Part shown: piece by piece, positions 60,576 to 64,000 of the stretch
Layout of the letters: each line of letters opens with the position of its first letter
Position numbering within the stretch: position 1 is the stretch's first letter
NCBI RefSeq assembly: GCF_002278075.1
Contig: NZ_CP022990.1
Span: 2,914,001-2,978,000, forward strand
Source: Paraburkholderia aromaticivorans
GTDB lineage: Bacteria; Pseudomonadota; Gammaproteobacteria; Burkholderiales; Burkholderiaceae
Direction of reading: 5' to 3'
DNA length: 64,000 bases
Program-made: the position numbers and the translations under genes
The notes under the pieces: generated by a model
The model's input: only the letters and a program-made list of their open reading frames with translations
Databases searched by the model: none
Told to the model about the DNA's origin: nothing

Positions 60576-61029
60576 CGTTGAGTCCTTTGGTGTTCGTGCC
60601 CGCGATCTCACGGGAGCCCGCAAAGCCTGCCCGACGCATCTTACCGTTCACGCCGCGGTTTGAACGGGAACGCGCGTCGCGTCGGACTGGCGGCGCCGGC
60701 TGGCTGGAGTGTCCGCCTTCGCGGGCCAGGTAGATACAGGTCCGCTCTTTCGTCGACGTCGCTCTGTTTTCCTTGACCATGCGCACGAATCGGGCCACGT
60801 ACGGCCGCTGGGCGCGGGGCTTGCTACAGGGACTGGGCCATCTGGTGGACGACGATCTCTTTGCCGGCAATCGCGCGGGGCGCAACCTCTGAGTTCATCC
60901 GATGCGACATGACGTTCCGTGGTCGGAGCGGGGCTCGATAACGACATGGCCCGAAGCCTTTGCCGAGCGAGGCGGTATTCAGCCGGACTAACGGCAAGAC
61001 CTGATAGACACTACATAGCGGAGCGGACA
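60576..61029. other. Intergenic region, no credible gene
   Basis: 454 bp upstream of the NRAMP-like gene. A 37-codon frame at 60779-60892 (MRTNRATYGRW...) has weak ribosome signals and was not called. No repeat or terminator-like hairpin noted. Confidence 0.4.
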
Positions 61030-61335
61030 ATGAACCCTGTTACCCTCGACCAGTTCAAGACGCGACTGGCGTCGATGTTGCGCGACATCCCTTACGGCAC
61101 GAGTGCCGACCTGACAGGCTACGCAATCGCATTCTGGGACGGCAGCAAGGTCGTCTACGCGTTTCTCTCCGGAGACGGCACCGGCATGATCGAGGACGAG
61201 TTCGAACTGAGCGACTACGAATGGAACCACTGGCACGACGATTTCGCCGCGTGGATCAAGGAGCCGTTGTTCAGCGTTCGGCCGGAGCTCAATAAGCGGA
61301 CCTGGAGGGCGCCCACCGGTGCCGGCGCACGGTAG
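61030..61335 (+). CDS. Hypothetical acidic protein
   Basis: 101 aa, MNPVTLDQFKTRLASMLRDIPYGTSADLTGYAIAFWDGSKVVYAFLSGDGTGMIEDEFELSDYEWNHWHDDFAAWIKEP. No signal peptide or helix; acidic, with Trp and His clustered near 65-75. GAGCGGAC before the ATG is a modest ribosome site. No family recognised. In the stress island. Confidence 0.65.
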   Translation: MNPVTLDQFKTRLASMLRDIPYGTSADLTGYAIAFWDGSKVVYAFLSGDGTGMIEDEFELSDYEWNHWHDDFAAWIKEPLFSVRPELNKRTWRAPTGAGAR

Positions 61336-61399
61336 CGTTCAGCGCCGCAGGCTGCCTTGGAGCGGCGGGACGCCGCGCCCGATATCTACATGGCACGTT

Positions 61400-61560
61400 C
61401 TACCAGTTCTTGTAAAAGCTGGCCGGGATGGCCCGCATCTGCGCCCCGGTGTCCTGCAGCGCAGTTTTTCCGGCCAGTTGATCAGCGACCTTGGGCACCC
61501 GACGATTTGACTCGGGCGTGTTGTAAAGAGCAGCGGGGGGGCCGTCGCGCGGGCGTTCAT
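61400..61560 (-). pseudogene. Possible small protein frameshifted in a run of seven C
   Basis: After AGAGGACAGC an ATG at 61560 begins MNARATA, then a run of seven C (61535-61541 on the plus strand as G) throws the frame. With one more C it continues AALYNTPESNRRVPKV, ADQLAGKTALQDTGAQ, ending ASFYKNW: 53 aa in all. It resembles no known family. The ribosome site and C-terminal codon use are coding-like, but evidence is limited. Confidence 0.35.
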
Positions 61561-61761
61561 GCTGTCCTCTGGCTTGATCGGAGGGATACCGCGTAAGCCA
61601 GTGGTACGGAGCGAGGCGGGCGGGCGAGCGGGGCGGCCATTCATCCCGCGGCCTGCAAAGGGATGGCGTGATGTTACTGGAATCTGTCATTCGAGCCACT
61701 GGTCGATCCTGTGGGGCAACGGGACAATGCATCCCGACAGTTCACCCACAAGGAGCCTTCC
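61561..61761. other. Leader region before the rhodanese gene
   Basis: About 200 bp; together with 61336-61399 the rest of this gap is empty. AAGGAG lies 8 bp before the rhodanese ATG. Confidence 0.4.
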
Positions 61762-62214
61762 ATGTCCCCCGTCTCAGCCGTGCCTGCTGCCGACAGCGCT
61801 GCAGCGCTCGCTCACTTCAGCGCGCTGTTGTCGTTCGAAACCGATTGCGCCGACGTACACGCGGCACTTGAAAGCAGTCACCCGCACCTTGTCGACTTCG
61901 TACTGCTCGACGTGCGCAGCCCCGCACTTTTCGCCCGCGGCCATGTACCTGGCGCAGCGAACCTTCCACACGGCAAGATCGTGGAGTCCAAGCTCGCCGA
62001 CTATCCGCCGGATACGCTGTTCGTCACTTACTGCGCGGGCCCGCACTGCAACGGAGCGACGCGCGCCGCGATCAGGCTCGCTCGCCTCGCTCGCCCGGTG
62101 AAGATCATGGCGGGTGGCATCACCGGCTGGCTGGACGAGGGCTTCCAGCTTGCCATCGCCGATGAGGAATCGGCCCGGCGCGCGTCGCCTCGCGTGGCGG
62201 GCCACCCGGGTTGA
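61762..62214 (+). CDS. Rhodanese-like sulfurtransferase
   Basis: 150 aa single-domain rhodanese. Active-site loop YCAGPHCNGAT gives Cys91 as the persulfide carrier, with Cys96 in the same loop. LLDVRSPALFARGHVPGAANLPHG is the CH2A/CH2B-type block and IMAGGITGWLDEGF ends the fold. AAGGAG precedes ATG 61762. It is 35 bp before the FtrA-type regulator and probably co-transcribed. Confidence 0.9.
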   Translation: MSPVSAVPAADSAAALAHFSALLSFETDCADVHAALESSHPHLVDFVLLDVRSPALFARGHVPGAANLPHGKIVESKLADYPPDTLFVTYCAGPHCNGATRAAIRLARLARPVKIMAGGITGWLDEGFQLAIADEESARRASPRVAGHPG

Positions 62215-62249
62215 CTGGCGGAATCGTCGATCTCCGGTAAGATCGCGCC

Positions 62250-63215
62250 ATGCACAATCATTTCGTCGTCGCGCTCGCTTACGACCGGCTCTGCACCTTC
62301 GAATTCGGCTGCGTGACCGAGCTGTTCGCACTCGAGCGCCCTGAACTCGGTGTGGACTGGTATCGCTTCGCGGTCTGCGCGGGCGAGCCGGGGCCGATTC
62401 GCGCGGCGGGCGGCGTCACCTTCGCCGCGCCTTACACGCTCAAGCTGCTGGAGCGCGCCGACACCATCGTCATTCCCGGCTGGCGCGATGCCGACGAGGT
62501 GCCGCCCGAACCGCTGCTGAGGAAGATTCGCGCCGCCTACGAGCGCGGCGCGCGCCTCTGTTCGATCTGCTCCGGCGTGTTCGTTCTCGCGGCCGCGGGC
62601 GTGCTCGACGGCAAGACCGTCACGACGCACTGGCGCTATGCGGCCAAATTGCAGCAACGCTATCCGCAGTTGCATGTGCAGCAAGACGCGCTCTATGTGG
62701 ACGAAGGGCAGATCATCAGCTCGGCGGGCTCGGCGGCAGGGCTCGATATGCTGCTGCATCTGGTGCGGCGCGATCACGGCAGCGCGGTGGCGAACCGGGT
62801 GGCGCAGCGGCTCGTGGTGCCGCCGCATCGCGAGGGCGGCCAGGCGCAGTTCGTGCCGCGGCCCATGCCGCAGGACGAAAGCGGACGTCTATCTCGACTG
62901 ATGGACTGGGTGCGCAGCCATCCCGCTTTGCCGCACACCTTGCGCTCGCTGGCCGAGCGCGCGGCGATGAGTCCGCGCACGCTGCAGCGGCAGTTTCACG
63001 ACGCCACCGGCATGGCGCCTTATGAATGGCTCGTGCGCGAGCGCGTGGCCATCGCGCGCGAACTGCTCGAAGCGCAGGCCTTGCTGCCGATCGCGCGCGT
63101 CGCGGAACTGGCTGGATTCGGTTCCGAGGAATCGTTGCGGCGGCATTTCCGCCGCATTGCGCTGACGAGTCCGGGCGCGTACCGCAAGAAGTTCGGCGCG
63201 CGGGAAACGGCTTGA
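62250..63215 (+). CDS. ftrA: GlxA/FtrA-type transcriptional regulator (DJ-1/PfpI + AraC)
   Basis: 321 aa. N-terminal DJ-1/PfpI-like domain (about 5-165) with the elbow cysteine in ARLCSICSGVFVLAAAG (Cys107), then AraC-type double HTH (about 215-315: LRSLAERAAMSPRTLQRQFHDATGMAPYEWLVRERVAIARELLEA...VAELAGFGSEESLRRHFRRI). The word pattern follows FtrA. The rhodanese-ftrA pairing is common in proteobacteria, suggesting response to a sulfur or carbonyl compound. Ligand unknown. Confidence 0.9.
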   Translation: MHNHFVVALAYDRLCTFEFGCVTELFALERPELGVDWYRFAVCAGEPGPIRAAGGVTFAAPYTLKLLERADTIVIPGWRDADEVPPEPLLRKIRAAYERGARLCSICSGVFVLAAAGVLDGKTVTTHWRYAAKLQQRYPQLHVQQDALYVDEGQIISSAGSAAGLDMLLHLVRRDHGSAVANRVAQRLVVPPHREGGQAQFVPRPMPQDESGRLSRLMDWVRSHPALPHTLRSLAERAAMSPRTLQRQFHDATGMAPYEWLVRERVAIARELLEAQALLPIARVAELAGFGSEESLRRHFRRIALTSPGAYRKKFGARETA

Positions 63216-63429
63216 GGGCGTAAGTGGCGTAAGCGGCTTCAGCGTCCGAGCACCGCGTCGGCGCGGCCTGCCGGGTTCGCGTGAGCGGAGATGGGCGGGG
63301 CATGCTCGCCGACAGGCACCGCGGCCCTCTCCACGCGAGCGCATCGGCGCTTATCATGCAGCGGTTGTACACGTCGATTCCTTGTCAGAAAGCGTTTTTT
63401 GCCCAACCGCTCCGAGACAAACGCTCGCC

Positions 63430-63633
63430 ATGCAAACTATCTTCGATCAGCCGGCACTCCTGTTCGCCGTGTCCTTCGTGCTGATGTGGCTGTCGGGACT
63501 GCTGCTGATCGTGCCGCTAGTGGTGTCGCTCGCGTTTGCGCTGATCGCGGATATCGACAGTCCGCGCGGCGGCGTGATCCGGGTGAGGCCGCTTAATCTG
63601 CATGCGCTCGCGGATACCATGCGGGCGCATTGA
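63430..63633 (+). CDS. Small inner-membrane protein
   Basis: 67 aa. Two hydrophobic stretches (about 9-24 and 25-40: LLFAVSFVLMWLSGLLLIVPLVVSLAFALIA) and a short cytosolic tail (DIDSPRGGVIRVRPLNLHALADTM). No family recognised. It is 43 bp before the DUF2252 gene and may be co-transcribed with it. Confidence 0.65.
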   Translation: MQTIFDQPALLFAVSFVLMWLSGLLLIVPLVVSLAFALIADIDSPRGGVIRVRPLNLHALADTMRAH

Positions 63634-63676
63634 ACGACGGCCGAGCGGCACTGTGCCGCCTATTCAAAGGAAACTC

Positions 63677-64000
63677 ATGCTCGACATCGCAAAAACCATC
63701 GCCGGCTTTAACGCAGGACGCGATCCCGAGCGGCTTGCGATGAAATACAAGGCCATGCGAGCGTCGCCGTTCGTGTTCCTGCGCGGCACCTGTCACCTCT
63801 TTTACGAACGACTGCCGCGCGACAAGGCGCTCGACGACGCGCCGCCGGTGTGGATCTGCGGTGACATGCATCTGGAAAATTTCGGTAGCTACAAGGCCGA
63901 CAATAGCCTGATCTACTTCGACAACAACGATTTCGACGAAGCCTGCCTCGCGCCGAATCTTTACGAACTGGTGCGTCTGCTGACGAGCGTGCTGGTCGGC
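63677..64000 (+). CDS. DUF2252 protein, N-terminal part (runs past window)
   Basis: First 108 codons. DUF2252 proteins are about 400 aa with a kinase-like fold. Seen here: FVFLRGTCHLFYERLP, CGDMHLENFGSYKAD (HLENFG) and YFDNNDFDEAC, which parallel the catalytic and metal loops of aminoglycoside-kinase-like enzymes. AAAGGAA before ATG 63677. Function unknown. Confidence 0.88.
   Translation, partial: MLDIAKTIAGFNAGRDPERLAMKYKAMRASPFVFLRGTCHLFYERLPRDKALDDAPPVWICGDMHLENFGSYKADNSLIYFDNNDFDEACLAPNLYELVRLLTSVLVG

Noticed and set aside
60779..60892. A 37-codon frame beginning MRTNRATYGRWARGLL
   Set aside because: Reads somewhat like protein, but has no ribosome site and no partner; too short to call without conservation data.
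1..64000. tRNA, rRNA, insertion sequences, prophage or CRISPR
   Set aside because: No cloverleaf, transposase motif, integrase, terminal repeat pair or regular repeat-spacer array was found on reading both strands.

Overview
The window is dense, GC-rich DNA (coding third positions strongly G/C) carrying a Burkholderia-type gene set: Bcc-style porin, paired LysR/divergent-gene units, phasin, PcaF, quinone D-lactate dehydrogenase and GlxA/FtrA regulators. A soil or plant-associated betaproteobacterium of the Burkholderia/Paraburkholderia group is the most likely source. This is an inference from gene content; no rRNA or tRNA gene is present.

Layout. 1-7.8 kb: carboxylesterase (cut by the window edge), exported HSL-type esterase, Ohr peroxidase and a TetR regulator sharing three palindromic operator-like sites, a porin, a MetQ-type and an ArgT-type solute-binding protein, and an M14 deacylase. 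8.1-11.8 kb: a PotD-like binding protein translationally coupled to a membrane diguanylate cyclase, a likely ligand-to-c-di-GMP signalling pair. 11.9-20.1 kb: C-P lyase locus, phnGHIJKLM on minus and phnF-DUF1045-phnN on plus, with a perfect 20-bp palindrome between. 20.1-23.2 kb: LysR with M20 amidohydrolase, and a PcaR-type IclR regulator. 23.4-30.3 kb: one complete operon for L-threonate and D-erythronate use (GntR, ltnD, otnK, otnC, MFS, otnI, denD). 30.3-36.9 kb: pcaF with its promoter and operator-like boxes, a duplicated-module periplasmic protein, DUF2917, and LysR with D-lactate dehydrogenase.

37-50 kb: a secreted Cys-pair repeat protein, a soluble histidine kinase, LysR/PdxI-like reductase, LysR/quinone reductase, an esterase, an aspartate carbamoyltransferase fused to an N-terminal helix-turn-helix, a DapA-family lyase, and an M23 peptidase/coiled-coil/bactofilin cluster. 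50-53 kb: a seven-helix membrane protein beside a MHYT-GGDEF-EAL protein. 53.2-61.6 kb: a stress island (frameshifted alcohol dehydrogenase, two Hsp20, GlsB-type protein, Mn-catalase, phasin, single-domain response regulator, divergent NRAMP-like transporter, small unknowns). 61.7-64 kb: rhodanese, FtrA-type regulator, a small membrane protein and the start of a DUF2252 protein.

Most interesting: (1) the HTH-ATCase fusion, whose promoter (TTGACT-16-TAATAT) is overlapped by an inverted repeat TACGC-N3-GCGTA that recurs inside its own coding sequence, suggesting a self-regulating enzyme; (2) the PotD-like/diguanylate cyclase pair; (3) the DUF1045 2H phosphoesterase inside a phn cluster that shows no PhnP; (4) the M23-coiled coil-bactofilin cluster; (5) two genes each one base short in a homopolymer, which may be assembly errors or real lesions. 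There is no CRISPR array, insertion sequence or prophage in the window.
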